DNA from: Zopfochytrium polystomum
Taxonomy: Eukaryota; Chytridiomycota; Chytridiomycetes; Chytridiales; Chytridiaceae
Direction of reading: 5' to 3'
Length of the DNA stretch: 64,000 nt
NCBI GenBank assembly: GCA_025765615.1
Contig: JAIVFJ010000098.1
Location: 124,001-188,000, forward strand
Position 1 is the stretch's first letter, and every line of letters begins with the position of its first letter. Of the stretch, positions 11,548 through 23,865 are shown one piece after another. A model generated the notes under the pieces. It was not told the origin of the DNA, did no database searches, and worked only from the letters and a program-made list of their open reading frames with translations. The position numbers were made by a program, and so were the translations under genes.

Positions 11548-12429
11548 ATGAACCCGTTCGCAGATCAGCCGTCGTCGTCGTCGTCGTCGCTGAGCGGCAG
11601 CTTCGCGGCGGGCCTGAATCGGCACCCGTCCGACGATCCGTTCGCAGACCCGTCCGCCCGCCCGTCAGTGCAGCCGCAGCAACGCTACCACCAGCAACCC
11701 CTGCGCGACCACAGCGACAGCACGCCCACCTCGCCACCGCGGCCGGCGCGCGCCGGCGGCCCCATGCTCGCCGACGCGCGCCACCGGTCGCCGACGCTGG
11801 CCTTCTTGTACCTAAAGCCCGCCGACCTACCACCCGAGGCCTTTGCGCTCCTCTCCAAGGCGCTCGGCCCGGACATTGACGCCAAGGAGCTCTTTGCCCG
11901 CCTCGAGCGCACCCGCGCCGCCGCCGAGCGCTGGGCCCGCGGCGAGCCCGCCGCCTTTGACGACGACACCATCGCACACCCGGGCGCCGTCGCGTCGTCG
12001 TCGCCGTCGTTTGCGTCCTCGCATTCCTCGTCGCCGGCGTCGTCGTCGTCGTCGGCGCAGAGGGAAGGCATCCCGAAGCCAAAGTCGGCCATCAAAAAGT
12101 GGTTCGGCAACGTCTTTGGCGACCCCAACATGGATGCCACGCCCGCCGCCCCGTCGCCGTCGTCGGCCGGTTCGTCCCGCTCCGGCGGCGGCTCCGGTCC
12201 GGCGTCGCGCCTGACGGAGCGCGACCTGCCGCCGCGGCCGCCCGGCTTTGCGAGCGACGACGAGATCGGCGTCGCCATTTACTACCACGAGAGCGGCCAG
12301 CTCGAGCTGTCGCTGTACTACCTCGAAAAGGCCGCCGTCCAGGGCCACCCGCTCGGCTGTTACTTACGGGCTATCGCGCTGAGGCACGGGTGGGGCGTGC
12401 CCGAGGACAAGCCGCACGGTGAGTGTGTG

Positions 12430-12462
<33 letters not shown>

Positions 12463-13319
12463 TTGGAGTGGTGTGTGTGTGTGTGATGGTTTTTGCTTAA
12501 GTTGAATGTTACCTCGCCCGACTAAATACCCAACCAATAAAAAAAAAATTAAAAAAAAAATCGCACACTCGCACACACAACAACAAACAAAAAAAAAAAA
12601 GCTTTCCGCGCGCTCCTGCAGGCCGCGGAAATGTCGATGCTGACCATCTCCGAGGTCGCCCAGCGCCGCCGCGACCGCCAGACCGCCAAGCTGCAGCAGG
12701 TCCAGAACGAGCACCGCGCCGCCGTCGCCGCCGCCGCCGCCGCCGGCGACTCGCTGCCGCGCACCCCCGCCGCCCTCCGCAACATGGCCTCGTACGCGAG
12801 CGTCGCGCAGATGCTGCCCGAGGACCTCGAGATGGGTGAGTGTGTGTGTTGTGTGTGTGTGTGTGTGTGTGTGTGTCATGTGTGAATGTGTGGTGGTGTG
12901 AGTGATGTGAGCGAGGGAGCGCGTGAATATATCTTTAACCAAAAACAATCCACCAAAAAAACCAAAAAAATAAAATAAAATAAAATAAAAAAAAAAAAAA
13001 AAAAAAAAAAACACCAGCCGTCGCCCTCCTCCCCCTCCCGCTCTTTGAAATCGGCGTCTGCTTCCAGCAAGGCTGGGGCTGCGCAAAGTCCCCCGCCGCC
13101 GCCACCTACTACTTTGCCGCCGCCGCCAACCTCGGCGACGCGGACGCCATGTACGAGGCCGGCTACAACTACCTCAACCTCGCCGGCCCCGGCGAGCGCG
13201 GACGCCAGAACAAGCGCATCGCCGCCCAGTACCTCCGCGCCGCCGACAAGGCCGGGAAAAAGGTGGTCGGCGAGAGCTGGATCTGGAAGCGCAAGTGGGG
13301 CGGCGAGGAGGATGATTGA
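11548..13319 (+). CDS. Sel1-repeat protein, NIF1/DSF2-like
   Basis: Three exons (11548-12418, 12602-12835, 13018-13319) join in phase to give 468 residues. Residues 1 to about 240 are a disordered Ser/Pro-rich region with an NPF motif at the start and two DPFAD-type motifs, which in other eukaryotes bind EH-domain and clathrin adaptors. A short conserved-looking patch AIKKWFGNVFGD follows. From about residue 245 come Sel1-like alpha-helical repeats: IGVAIYYHESGQLELSLYYL with AVQGHPLGCYLRAIAL, FRALLQAAEM, FEIGVCFQQGWG, ATYYFAAAANLGDADAMYEA and QYLRAADKAGKKVV. The ending GESWIWKRKWG resembles the C-terminus of the fungal NIF1/DSF2 family, which has been linked to cell-cycle kinase regulation and septum or bud functions. 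Introns contain long T or A runs and TG repeats. The family is well supported; the precise role is inferred. Confidence 0.85.
12429..12461. repeat. T homopolymer and TG runs inside introns of the Sel1 gene
   Basis: A T-run of about 30 nt follows the donor of intron 1. TG repeats at 12844-12876 and an A-run near 12990-13011 occupy intron 2, and another T-run lies in the 3' flank at 13380-13413. These are length-variable tracts and likely assembly weak points. Confidence 0.9.
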
Positions 13320-13377
13320 GAGAGAGAGAGAGCGAGTGAGTGAGTGAGTGAGAGTGGTGGTGCTGCGGGGAAATGCG

Positions 13378-13415
<38 letters not shown>

Positions 13416-14020
13416 TTCCCTTGGACATTTGGTTGTGAGAGGTGCGTTTTGTAATTTTTCTTTTTTCTTTTTTGTTCTTGTTTGGCTATTTTTTCTATAC
13501 TATGACAACGGCAAGATTGCATCGAGAGTGTTTCCTTGGTGACGTGGTGGTCCTTCTGGCGGTCCTTTTCGCCAGAAGGACCTGATTAACCAACTTTCGA
13601 TCTGTTAACACAAGAACCAAGAAATGTATTTACGCTGCGAATCTGTCCGACTCCAACAACACTAAATGCCTTTCATTATATTTGCAAAAAAAAAAAGATC
13701 AGACTACTGCTGTTGCTCCTGCCAAAAAACGACCAGGGTTGTGTTTTTGTTTGGAGGGATGGTGCAATGGTCAGGTGCACACGGACAAACCCTGGGAGGG
13801 CCCAAACCAACAGTAAGCAGAAAGGGAGAAGAAAAAAGAAACAAGAGCGAAAACTTTGCCGACAAATAAACAGTGGGGACAAGTCGAGAGAAGAACGAAA
13901 GGGGGGTGGGGCTGACGGGGTGGTGGGGACGATGAGGGAGAGAGAGAAGACCGCGCGACGATCCACAATAAAGTCAAATCGCACACACGCACAAAACTTT
14001 TATCCCCATCCTAAACCTCC
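13320..14020. other. Convergent 3' flanks of the Sel1 gene and histone H3; no gene seen
   Basis: Only short ORFs with poly-Lys or poly-Phe translations of homopolymers occur here. Nothing supports a gene between the two convergent stops. Confidence 0.6.
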
Positions 14021-14683
<663 letters not shown>

Positions 14684-14727
14684 TCAGACAGGGGGGTTTT
14701 GGAGAGCGATTAGAGGTGGCCCCTGAG

Positions 14728-14735
14728 CTTATATA
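14728..14735 (-). promoter_or_regulatory. TATA box of histone H3
   Basis: On the minus strand the sequence reads TATATAAG, about 145 nt upstream of the H3 start codon and inside the divergent H3-H4 promoter. Confidence 0.65.
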
Positions 14736-15020
14736 CTATTTTGGAGGAAAACCCGACCATGTCAGCAAACCCGTCCTGGTTTTGTGTTTTTTTCAATGAA
14801 AATAAACAAATTTTGTTGTTTTTATTTGAAAAGAGTAAACCGGAGGACGAAAAGGCCAGAGATAAAAAAATGTTTTGCACCTCGGCATAGCAAAAAGCGA
14901 AAAAACAATGAAATTTTTTGGGAGGAAGGCGTGCAAGAACAATACAAAAACGAAAAACGCTCAGCACGGAGCCCACAAAACTGAAGAAAATGGGGAAGGT
15001 GCGCGCCAGGAGGGAAAACA

Positions 15021-15028
15021 TATAAATA
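15021..15028 (+). promoter_or_regulatory. TATA box of histone H4
   Basis: TATAAATA lies about 220 nt before the H4 start codon. The following leader is C/A-rich (CACCACCAACAACAAC) and ends in CAACC just before the ATG. Confidence 0.65.
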
Positions 15029-15215
15029 CAGACCCTGCTGACCCGCTCCCCCCCCTCTCCTCATTATCAGCACCGCAATCCTCAGCAACTCCTCCTCCCC
15101 TCACCTTCCCTTTCGGACAAGACCGCTCCAAACCAGCACCACCGCCACCCTCGCCTTCGACGGTCCTCGCCGATCAGCAGCAGCTTGCTCATCGCCCCCT
15201 CACTTCTTCAGTTAA

Positions 15216-15785
<570 letters not shown>

Positions 15786-15913
15786 TGATCTAAAATGCTT
15801 TGAGAGAGTAGTCAGGTGAGAGTCGGACATGAAGATCCAACTCGTATCACATCCGGACTGGACACTTGTGAGCGTTCAGACTGCAACTGGAGTGATGAAG
15901 CAAGGTACCCATT

Positions 15914-16499
15914 ATGCGATCGTTAGCAGCTCGTCGTGCAAACCCCCCCTGCCGCATAGAGCACCCAAACACTCGCCAATCAGCGGGTCAGAAGGCTCGG
16001 GTGAGCCTAGATACCATACCCGTCTGTGGGATCACCTCTCGATACACCCGACATCCTTGTCACGGAAGGCAACACAACGACCACCGCCCCGTCCTATTCC
16101 CCCGATGTTAATACCTTCTCTTCTACGTTCCATCTGGAACATTAGGTATGTCGCGGCCATTTCCATGCCGAGGCTTCGAATGGCAAGGAGCACCCTGCCG
16201 CCAAGAAAACCTTTCCACCCGAGCCTTTCCAATGTTTTTTACTCTGCTCTTTTTGTTACTCTGCTCTTTTTGGCGCAACATAAAGGTTTGAAATTCTTCA
16301 TCAACGGTCAGTTGGCGCTCTCTTCCAATCAATTGGGTCAAGTCTAAAGGAAAACCGTAAGTATCGAATCATCGTAAACAACGCTAACCAAAAGGCAGGG
16401 TTTTATAGAGATTCTGCGGCGCCTCCTAGGTTGTTACAATGGCGGGAGGCGACTGGGGGAGGTGCGACTGGACTAACTCTCGCCGAGGAGCGACTTCAG
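15914..16499 (+). CDS. Tentative small multi-exon gene, possibly mitochondrial
   Basis: This is weak evidence from splice signals only. An Arg-rich, mitochondrial-presequence-like start [18 protein letters not shown] runs from 15914 to a GTGAGC donor at 16001. The next acceptor is at 16145 and continues in phase with [19 protein letters not shown] and FPPEPF. Further coding-like frames ([20 protein letters not shown] before a strong GTAAGTAT donor at about 16366, and [16 protein letters not shown] after 16401) may be additional exons. The central junction near 16230-16285 cannot be resolved by eye, and I do not recognise the protein. A competing single ORF at 15829-16347 (172 codons) has no motifs either. 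Confidence 0.25.
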
Positions 16500-16833
16500 C
16501 CAAGGATGGCTTGCCTCTAACCACGCACGCCGTATCACCACCACCCCCACCTCGAGTATTGGTGAAACCAAGCTGACGGACGGAACATTCTTGGTTGCTG
16601 TGTCACGTGCTCCCTTGTCATCTCCGTGCTGGTGCTGGAGATCGCGTTCTTCCAACGCGACTGCTCCCCCGTCTCAGGCGGGCTACCGAGACCGCCCGCT
16701 CTCGCTGGAACCCCACTTCGCCGCCAAAGTCAGCGGATTGCTTCGGGCTCTCACCTCGCCCCACCCTGGCGTTTCCTCGTTTTCTTTGGGAATCGGGAAC
16801 GGAATTGCCCATCTCCGCCCCTTGCTGTCGAAG

Positions 16834-19531
16834 ATGCCAGACCTCGGCCGGCCACTATGGTGGACTGCAGAGATGAACATTTACTTTGTGATTATGATCG
16901 TCTCGATCATCACAATGTTCAAGGTTGCGGTCGACTTTAGCTCATGTGAGAAAAATCTACCGAGTGACCGGATTTATCTTCTTCTTACTCTGGCCGACTT
17001 GAACTTTTCCTGGGTTTGCCCTTCAGCCGACCGACCCGAGTATGCCCTAGTTAGACAGTACCTTTCTCAAGGCTGGATCCTTAACCGGCCGATGGTGCGT
17101 TTTCAATTTCTTTTTCACGAAACTGTTTGCTTGATGGACTATCTCTTACTTTCTTCGTTTTTCCAGGACAACTCCGACAGCCAATACAGAACCTTTCGCG
17201 GCAACCTGCCGATCCTGGTCCCGCTCGCTGCTGGCTTTCTTGTACTTTCGAATGTGCTTCAACGGTTCGACGCTTCAGCCCGTCGCCCGCAGCACCTCGC
17301 GAAAACACTCTCCCTCTCAAGGGTCTGGTTCTCGTTGGTGTTTTCCGTCGTTTTCATTGCCGTGTTCAACGGGATCACCGGTTTGATCAAGAACTTGTTG
17401 CTGGTAATGCGGAGAGTGAGAGGAAACGGATGCCCCGCCACGACAATTGATTTATCCTCCCTCACGTAGGCCTCTATATCGTACTTCATTGGCAAGCTGT
17501 TGGGCTCGTCAAGGTGGAATCCGGTCTTCACTTGGGTTTTTTGCGTGGCGGCCCTCTTTGCTGCAGATTGGACAAGAGGACTGCCGTTTTCGGTTGTTCC
17601 CGGCCTCGGCTTTGTTGTTAGTATTAGCTACTTCGTATATCCATACGGCCTAAACACCTGCTCCCTTTTCAGGATCAAATGCCTGGAATACAATCGCGGT
17701 GGTGGGAAAGCCTGCGCTTCCACATACTCCGCATGATATCCTACAACATGGACTATCACTGGCGGTCGACAAACACGAGGGAAATGAAGGACCGCAACGA
17801 GGTAACGTGTGTTCGGAGGGGACGAGTGGAGCGGGGGAGGGGGAGTCCACAGCTTCCAATTTCATGCAGCTCATTTTCTTAGAAGCACGAAGCAACGTGC
17901 GGGGTCTGTCAAATGGGCGAAAAGTGCGCAAAGGCCCGCGTCGATGTCCCCTTGTCTCGCGAGGACTACAACTTTCCGCTGTACATCGCGTATGTGTTTT
18001 ACGTTCCTCTCTTCGTCGCCGGGCCGATCATCACGTACAACGATTTTGTCGCTCAGGTATTTCTCTCGTGTCTCGTATGCTTTTTTCCTTACTTAAACTA
18101 TTCACCACGATGCCGTTGGCGCATCCTAACCCTCGACCGTTTGGTCAACGTTTGCGTTAATCGTGTCGCACCTTTTTTTTTTTTTAAATTTAACAGCTCA
18201 AGCGAAGGCCCTCAAGTATTACTGGGCTTTCGCTAGTAACCAAAGCGGCGCGGTGGCTGGGCTGTTTCTTCTTTATGGAGCTTCTCCTGCACTATTGCTA
18301 CGTCATCGCGATTACCAAGTCTCGTGCATGGATGGGCACCTTCCGCCCCTTAGAAGTCGCGGTATTGGGTTATATAAACCTGAAGCACATATGGTTGAAG
18401 GTTTGGGCCTTCGTTTTTGCGTCGTCTTCTACCCCGATATCTCCGTGAAAAACTGATATCGAGTAAAACAAACCAGCTTCTATTGATATGGCGGTTTTTC
18501 GGGTGGTGGGCGGCGGCAGACGGCATCGAAACTGTCGAAAACATGCACCGATGCATGAGCAATAACTACAGCGTCACGGCATTCTGGAGATCGTGGCACC
18601 GAAGCTTTAATCGGTGGCTGATAAGGTGACGCTTAATTTCTCCGCTTTTGTATTCAGAGCTTCGTTTCCTCGGCCCTGTTTCTGACACCTGTGCTTTAAG
18701 ATACGTCTTCGTCCCGCTCGGAGGGAGCGAAAACTATGTTTTCAACATGATCATCGTGTTTACATTTGTGGCGGTTTGGCACGACCTGGGTATGGCGCGT
18801 TCGTGTTATGAATTGTTGACCGCTTTTGTTCACCTTCTAATCCTTTTCGCCAATCTTTGTAATTGTACCTGCCGAAAGACTTGAACCTGCTGGTCTGGGG
18901 ATGGCTCGTCGCTGTTTTTATTCTGCCGGAAATGCTCGCCAAGAAAGCGTTTCCGGAGAAAGCTGTGAGTACTTTTCTCTCTACTGGCGTCTGTTTAAAG
19001 AGCACTTTGTTTTTTAACCTGCTAAACTCTGCCCACTCGCTTGCCCCTCTCTTTTCTCTTTTCCAATCGAACAAAAAAAAACAAAAAAAAAAAAAAACTT
19101 TAATTGCTGAAAAAAAAGTGGAAATCTTGGCCTTACTACAGGCACCTGTGCGGCGTCGGGGCCGTTTTGAACATCCTGATGATGATCACGGTAAACCTCA
19201 TTGGATTCGCCGGCGGCGTGTCGAGCGTCACCGGGATGATTGCCGAGGTATTCAGCTCCAAAAGTAAGTGGACGCCGAAAACCCACTCGACCGATCGAGT
19301 GGTTTTCGCTTATTTTTCTCCCCGAAGAATTTTTTTTCTCTCCCTGGTGCTCCCTCCCTCCTTTTTGGCTGAGGGACATCGAATTGATTTTTCTTCCCCC
19401 TTCGTTCCGCAGGCGAGCTCGTTTTTCTACTCGGGACGTTTTTGTACTTCTTTTCGATATCGGAGATCATGTTTGAGATCAGAGCCAGCGAGAGGCGGAA
19501 GGACCCGACTGGCACGTCCTTCAGGGATTAG
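16834..19531 (+). CDS. GUP1-like MBOAT-family acyltransferase
   Basis: Twelve exons join with consistent phase to 552 residues: 16834-16945, 17027-17094, 17167-17403, 17470-17616, 17673-17801, 17883-18056, 18197-18400, 18477-18625, 18701-18789, 18879-18964, 19119-19263 and 19413-19531. GUP1 landmarks occur in order: [30 protein letters not shown], the first-helix cluster, [54 protein letters not shown] and [11 protein letters not shown]. The MBOAT active-site segment [13 protein letters not shown] and the second conserved His in AVWHDL are present, followed by [10 protein letters not shown] and [13 protein letters not shown]. Fungal GUP1 is a multi-pass ER protein that remodels GPI-anchor lipids by O-acylation and affects wall and membrane integrity. 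The start is the first in-frame ATG; an open frame continues upstream to 16591 without another ATG. No frame breaks are present. Confidence 0.93.
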
Positions 19532-19566
19532 ACATCGTCGACCCCAACCCCACCGTCAACGTGATT

Positions 19567-19604
<38 letters not shown>

Positions 19605-20052
19605 TGTTTCCTTGTTTAAATTTTCTGGAGCGAGTGGGATCGATATAAAACGAATACAGGAAAAAGATTTCTACAGTGCGCACCACTAAAACAAACACAG
19701 GGTTCCCCCGAGCGTCTCCCCCAAGGCGAAGCCGACTATCAACATATAGTTTCTGAGAACAAGAAAAACGAGCAAGTGGTCACCTGCGAACGAACAACAA
19801 AGCAAGTGATCGTGGCTGACTCCACACCAACCCTTCGATCGAACACACAAGCGATCAATCGAGCGATCCATCCCATTTCGACGCACTAGTGAGCAATTCA
19901 GCTCACAAAAATTCTTTCTCAGCCTTCCTCTGGTCACGTGACCTAGTCGCAAGTCGGAAAATTCAACAGGCTCAAAATGCCAGTTCCTTTTCGTTCTCAT
20001 CACTCTATCTCCTGCTTCAGAACCCCTTTAACAAATCTTTGACGCAGCACAA
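19532..20052. other. 3' flank of the GUP1-like gene and leader of a transposon fragment
   Basis: A T-run (about 19567-19601) follows the GUP1-like stop. The rest has no supportable ORF. Several CGATCGA/CAATCGA-type stretches near 19840-19870 are noted without interpretation. Confidence 0.5.
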
Positions 20053-20420
20053 AATGAGCATCAAACAAGTCCACCAGGCTCTCAACAACCCCATCTACTT
20101 TGAAAACTGGTACAAGGACTACTCGGTTTTCTCACCAACAAGGACAAGCTTGCAACAATAATCCTTCGACCAGCATGCTGTTTTGCTGGAGCCGGACCTG
20201 CCAGTGCCGGAGGAGCCGCTGCTGCTGCAGGATTTGGCAACTGTTCGGCTGCAGCACCCCCTGACCTCAATGAGACGTCATGCGTATCATTCCGGAGCAT
20301 GTCCCCAATCACCCACAGTGTGTCAGCAACAATGGAAAGGACTTCCCTGGGACCTACACCCAAAACAAGTGGCCACCCAGGGAGAACAGTTAACCCTCTT
20401 TCCATTGCAGGGGTGTGTTG
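20053..20420 (+). pseudogene. Possible copia-type Gag N-terminal fragment, frameshifted
   Basis: An ATG at 20053 opens MSIKQVHQALNNPIYFENWY followed by KDYSVF. A one-base frame change near 20125 then leads into LTNKDKLATIIL and a Ser/Thr/Pro/Ala-rich run up to a stop near 20420. The pattern of a Trp about 15 residues before a short LTNKDK-like helix resembles the start of copia or retrotransposon Gag-like domains. This is inference from pattern only. The fragment sits at the left edge of the repetitive region. Confidence 0.3.
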
Positions 20421-20572
20421 AGATTTGAGCCTGGGAAGCCAGCTTCCTATGTCGACAGTGGCCTCGTCGCTGCCACTGATGCGACTTGCACTAAGTTGGG
20501 TAAGCCGAACAGGGAAGCTCAAAGCAGCTCCAGGTCAGTTGACTGTCGTCTGAACCAATGTTGAACCAGGGA

Positions 20573-20688
20573 CTGGTTGATTTGAAAAGCCCCTGATGAT
20601 TTCAAATCATCTTTCCTCTGTGGGAAGACTGGTCACTGGACACAGACCTCTGGACAGACCTTGGTTGATTTGAAATGCTCCTGAAGAT
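20573..20688. repeat. Palindrome-containing repeat unit, left copy
   Basis: This roughly 115-bp unit contains GGTTGATTTGAAA and GATTTCAAATCA arms around CTCTGTGGGAAGACTGG. A diverged copy (22105-22225) lies immediately on the other side of the solo LTR, so the LTR inserted into a pre-existing repeat array. GATTTGAAA and TTTCAAATC are inverted partners able to form hairpins. Confidence 0.6.
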
Positions 20689-22104
20689 TGTGAGACTACA
20701 CCAAGGTCTCAGTGATCAAGTCTAGGGATTTGTTTGCAAAAACGCGTACCTGTCATAAAACTGCAAGGATTGGGACCGCTATTATTATTCCCAGTTCTTT
20801 AGTTTCCAAGGCGTTATCAAAGTGTACTTGCGGATAACCTGTCTTTATTATTGGGCCTGCTTTTACTACTTTCGTCTTAACAGTTTCCATCGTGGCAGGG
20901 TTTTCTCAACATATTTTCTTTTTCAGTGGCTAATGGAGGCTGCCCAACTGCTTAGGGATGGGGTGCCTGACAGGCTGTACCCCAATCCCGCCTAATTTAT
21001 TATTTATTTTCGGCACTTGTACAGGCATGCATATGGTTGGGGGGACTTAGAGCATTTGTGGTGGATGCTCCAGTCAGGAGGGGTTGACTTGTCAATTTTC
21101 TCTCTCTCTGTTTTTGGGCCATTTCTCGTTTTCCTTTTTTCTTCAATCTGATTTCTGTCCTTTGGCACCAATATAGTCCCTTCAAATCCATCTGGCTTGC
21201 GACGGTGAGGGTAGTGAGAGGTGGTACACACCCAGGTGAGTACATGATCCCTTCAGGGGCTCCTCTTAAGGGGGCGCAGGTGGGGAATGCAGCAGGCCTC
21301 ACCACTGTCTGTGTGACACTGCTGGCTCTGTGTTGGAGTGAGGATCATGCGCACTCACCTGCTGCGGAGGCAACAGCGGTGGTGTCGTCTACCTGCGAGG
21401 GTGTTGGTGGCAGTGCCCTGCATGGTCCCTGACACCTGAGAGTTCGATCTACGAGTGCCTGCCTCAGTCCTATTGCTGTGAGAGTGAGATGAGTGAGTAC
21501 AAGTGTGATGTGATAAAGCCAGTTGGTCAAGTGATTGTGCTGACACAGCCCGGTGAGGTGCGTGTATGATCGCAGGTGTTCCTGCATGCAAGTTCCCTGC
21601 TGGCGACCGTCTGACCCCTATATAGTCAACTCCCTTCCCTCTCTCCCACCCATTGCTGGTGATGACGAGGGCTCCTGCAGCACTGTCCGCAACAAGGGGC
21701 GCTAGGTTGCGCCCTGTCTGTCCCGTTGCTATTAACTGCTCCTGTTGTATTTGAGATTAGGTTCCTGAGATAAAACCCCCATTTCCCTCTTCTCTCTCTT
21801 TATTCTGTGGTTGTGTTACGCCCTTGGGAGTGCCCTTCCATTTCCCCTTGCATCGGCCCATGGCCACGCGAGTAATCGGTGCTCCAGCACCGATCCCTCA
21901 GAGGATTGTCCCTCTGAATGTTCATTCTTTGTGTTTGAGACCCCTGTTAGACAGATCAGTAGGGATACTTTGTGGACCAGGCAAGTAGTAGGGTTGAAAT
22001 ACCACCTAGACAACAGCCCAATAAAGTTAGTTTTAGCCTATTTTTTGCTTTCCCTCACTCTACGGCCCAGATCCCATGGTCAAAGGAGTGAGTATAGTCT
22101 CACA
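20689..22104 (+). mobile_element. Solo LTR of a gypsy-type retrotransposon (LTR family 1)
   Basis: The 1416-bp LTR begins TGTGAGACTACACC and ends GTATAGTCTCACA, so its tips TGTGAGACTA/TAGTCTCACA are perfect 10-bp inverted repeats. The flanks show AGAT on both sides (20685-20688 and 22105-22108), consistent with a short target-site duplication. The downstream sequence is not an internal retroelement region, so this looks like a solo LTR from LTR-LTR recombination. It is closely related over its whole length to the LTR at 26260-27716 and to the partial copy at 41846-42370. Confidence 0.85.
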
Positions 22105-22604
22105 AGATTTCAAATCAATTTCCCCTCTCTGTGGGGAGACCAGTGCTTGAACACTGGGCTCCACACAGAGCTTGGTTGATTTGAAATGCTCTGAATGTTT
22201 CAAATCACCCTCCCTCTGTGGAAAGGGGTTTACAACACCTACCCAGAGCAATGTCCTGTCTGAAGCAGTTTGCAACTTGTTCAGATAGGCAAAACAGGAA
22301 AACTGGTCAACCTCCCTGCAGGAGTTTAAATTAGGCAGAGTTTTCTTATTGAAAAAAGGCACTCTCACTCCAATTTGCCAGTCCCTGTCTAAATCAAGCT
22401 ATCTTTACTCACTTGCCCTTGGTCACTTGCTACACTCGCTCTCTTGTACAAGTTCTCAATTCAAGCCTCAGTTCCTCGACCCTTCAACCTTCTTGCGACA
22501 CTGCCTCCACTCACAACGTCGCCTTCTACACTGCAACTTCAACAGTAGGAGCCACTTGGCGATGGGAGGATGGAGGGTGAATCTGTGGTGGTGCCTCTAG
22601 GTTC
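22105..22604. repeat. Right copy of the palindromic repeat unit and other repetitive sequence
   Basis: The second copy of the GATTTGAAA/TTTCAAATC unit is followed by about 350 bp without a supportable gene, leading into the integrase fragment. Confidence 0.5.
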
Positions 22605-23498
22605 TTGTCAATACATCTAGTCAAATCCAGGTCTCTCAAGGTGACAAACTGGTTAGCAGCAAGAGACACAAGAGGGATCGTCGAACGGTCTATACGAACT
22701 CTGAAGGCAATGATTCGTGCTTACATTGACCAGCAAACCCATGATGACTGGCCTTCTGTACTCCTGTATGTCCTCTTTGCATACCGAACCCATGTCCATG
22801 CTTTGACAGGAGAAACGCCGTTTTTCCTGATGCATGGAAGAGACGCACGTTTACCTGTTGACTTGTTCACTGGTGTTGATCGAGAAGATTTTGCCTACAC
22901 TGTAGACGACAGTGACACTGACGAGGATAAAGAAACTGCCCTCTTGATCTCCTCTACTCCCCAAGGTGAAACGGAGAAAAAAGCTCCTTTGCTGGATGCT
23001 GGTCTGCTCTTGGATCCATACGAGCCTCTCACATTTGTTGAAGAACGAAAACGAGTGAGGTTTACAACCTCACTAGAAACCCCTTCTGAAGAAGCTGAAG
23101 AGGAGTCCTGTCTCTCTTCTGTTCAAGATAACAAAGCTCTGGCAAGTTATGTTACTAAGGCTGTGTATCCTTCCAAGGCTTTGCCGCTCTTTGCAAAAAC
23201 GCCTGTCAGTGGTTCTGACCAGTTGCGTATTGTCTTCATTCGAGTAACAAGCCTCCGAGTGACACTCATGCAGCACTTGCCAAGACGCCTTTGGCCATAC
23301 CCAACGCAGTACTGGCTTCATGAGATACTGAGTGAGTTGATTCGACAGTTCTCTATCGATGTTCTCTACATTTGGCGTGAAGCTCCACCTCCCACGCCTC
23401 CAGGCGTGAGACCTGAGAAAATCCCGAAGTTCTCAATGCCTAACTTCCTGCAATGGAGTCTCCTGCTCTTGCACTTATGCTCCACCGTTCTGCCATGA
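22605..23498 (+). pseudogene. Retroviral-type integrase core fragment of a gypsy element, fused to unrelated sequence
   Basis: From about 22665 the frame reads TRGIVERSIRTLKAMIRAYI, then DDWPSVLLYVLFAYRT and TGETPFFLMHGRDARLPVDL. This is the end of a Ty3/gypsy integrase catalytic core: the E of the DDE triad sits in IVER, followed by the AYRT and GRDARLP landmarks. The first two catalytic Asp and the zinc-binding N-terminus are missing. After about 22890 the frame runs into an acidic stretch (DDSDTDEDKETA) and low-similarity sequence to 23498 that does not look like integrase. The rest of the enzyme reappears at 25158. It is a broken, non-functional copy. Confidence 0.75.
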
Positions 23499-23860
23499 AT
23501 GGCAGCGCGTTTTACCTCTACTCCAGCTCCAACTATGTTCGCAGAGCAGAGTTGATTTACCCTGAGATCATGTCACGCTTTTCAAATGGCTTGATTGGAT
23601 ACTCAAACAATGGAAGTCTTTCACACTTCCATCTCGACAAGCAGGGAGAACTGAAGTCGGTTGATATCCTCCCTGAACCATGGAATAGGGAAGCACCTAT
23701 TAAGGGGACCAAGCTCTGGCCTGGTCTTTCCGCACCAATCCTGTTGGATATCCCCAAACCTAGTTATGAGATCCTCTACATCTCTGAAGGCTCATCCCAT
23801 AGTCTAGTGGATATGTGGGGAAAGGACAAGTCAACAATGATGGGGAACTCCTGGTTCTAA
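23453..23860 (+). CDS. Unidentified ORF within the transposon cluster
   Basis: A 135-codon open frame (with ATG) overlaps the end of the preceding fragment in another frame. The sequence (IYPEIMSRFSNGLIGYSNNG, PWNREAPIKGTKLWPGLSAP) is not low-complexity and reads like a real protein, but I do not recognise it. It is probably part of a mobile element inserted into the integrase gene. Confidence 0.3.
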   Translation: MESPALALMLHRSAMNGSAFYLYSSSNYVRRAELIYPEIMSRFSNGLIGYSNNGSLSHFHLDKQGELKSVDILPEPWNREAPIKGTKLWPGLSAPILLDIPKPSYEILYISEGSSHSLVDMWGKDKSTMMGNSWF

Positions 23861-23865
23861 GGGCC

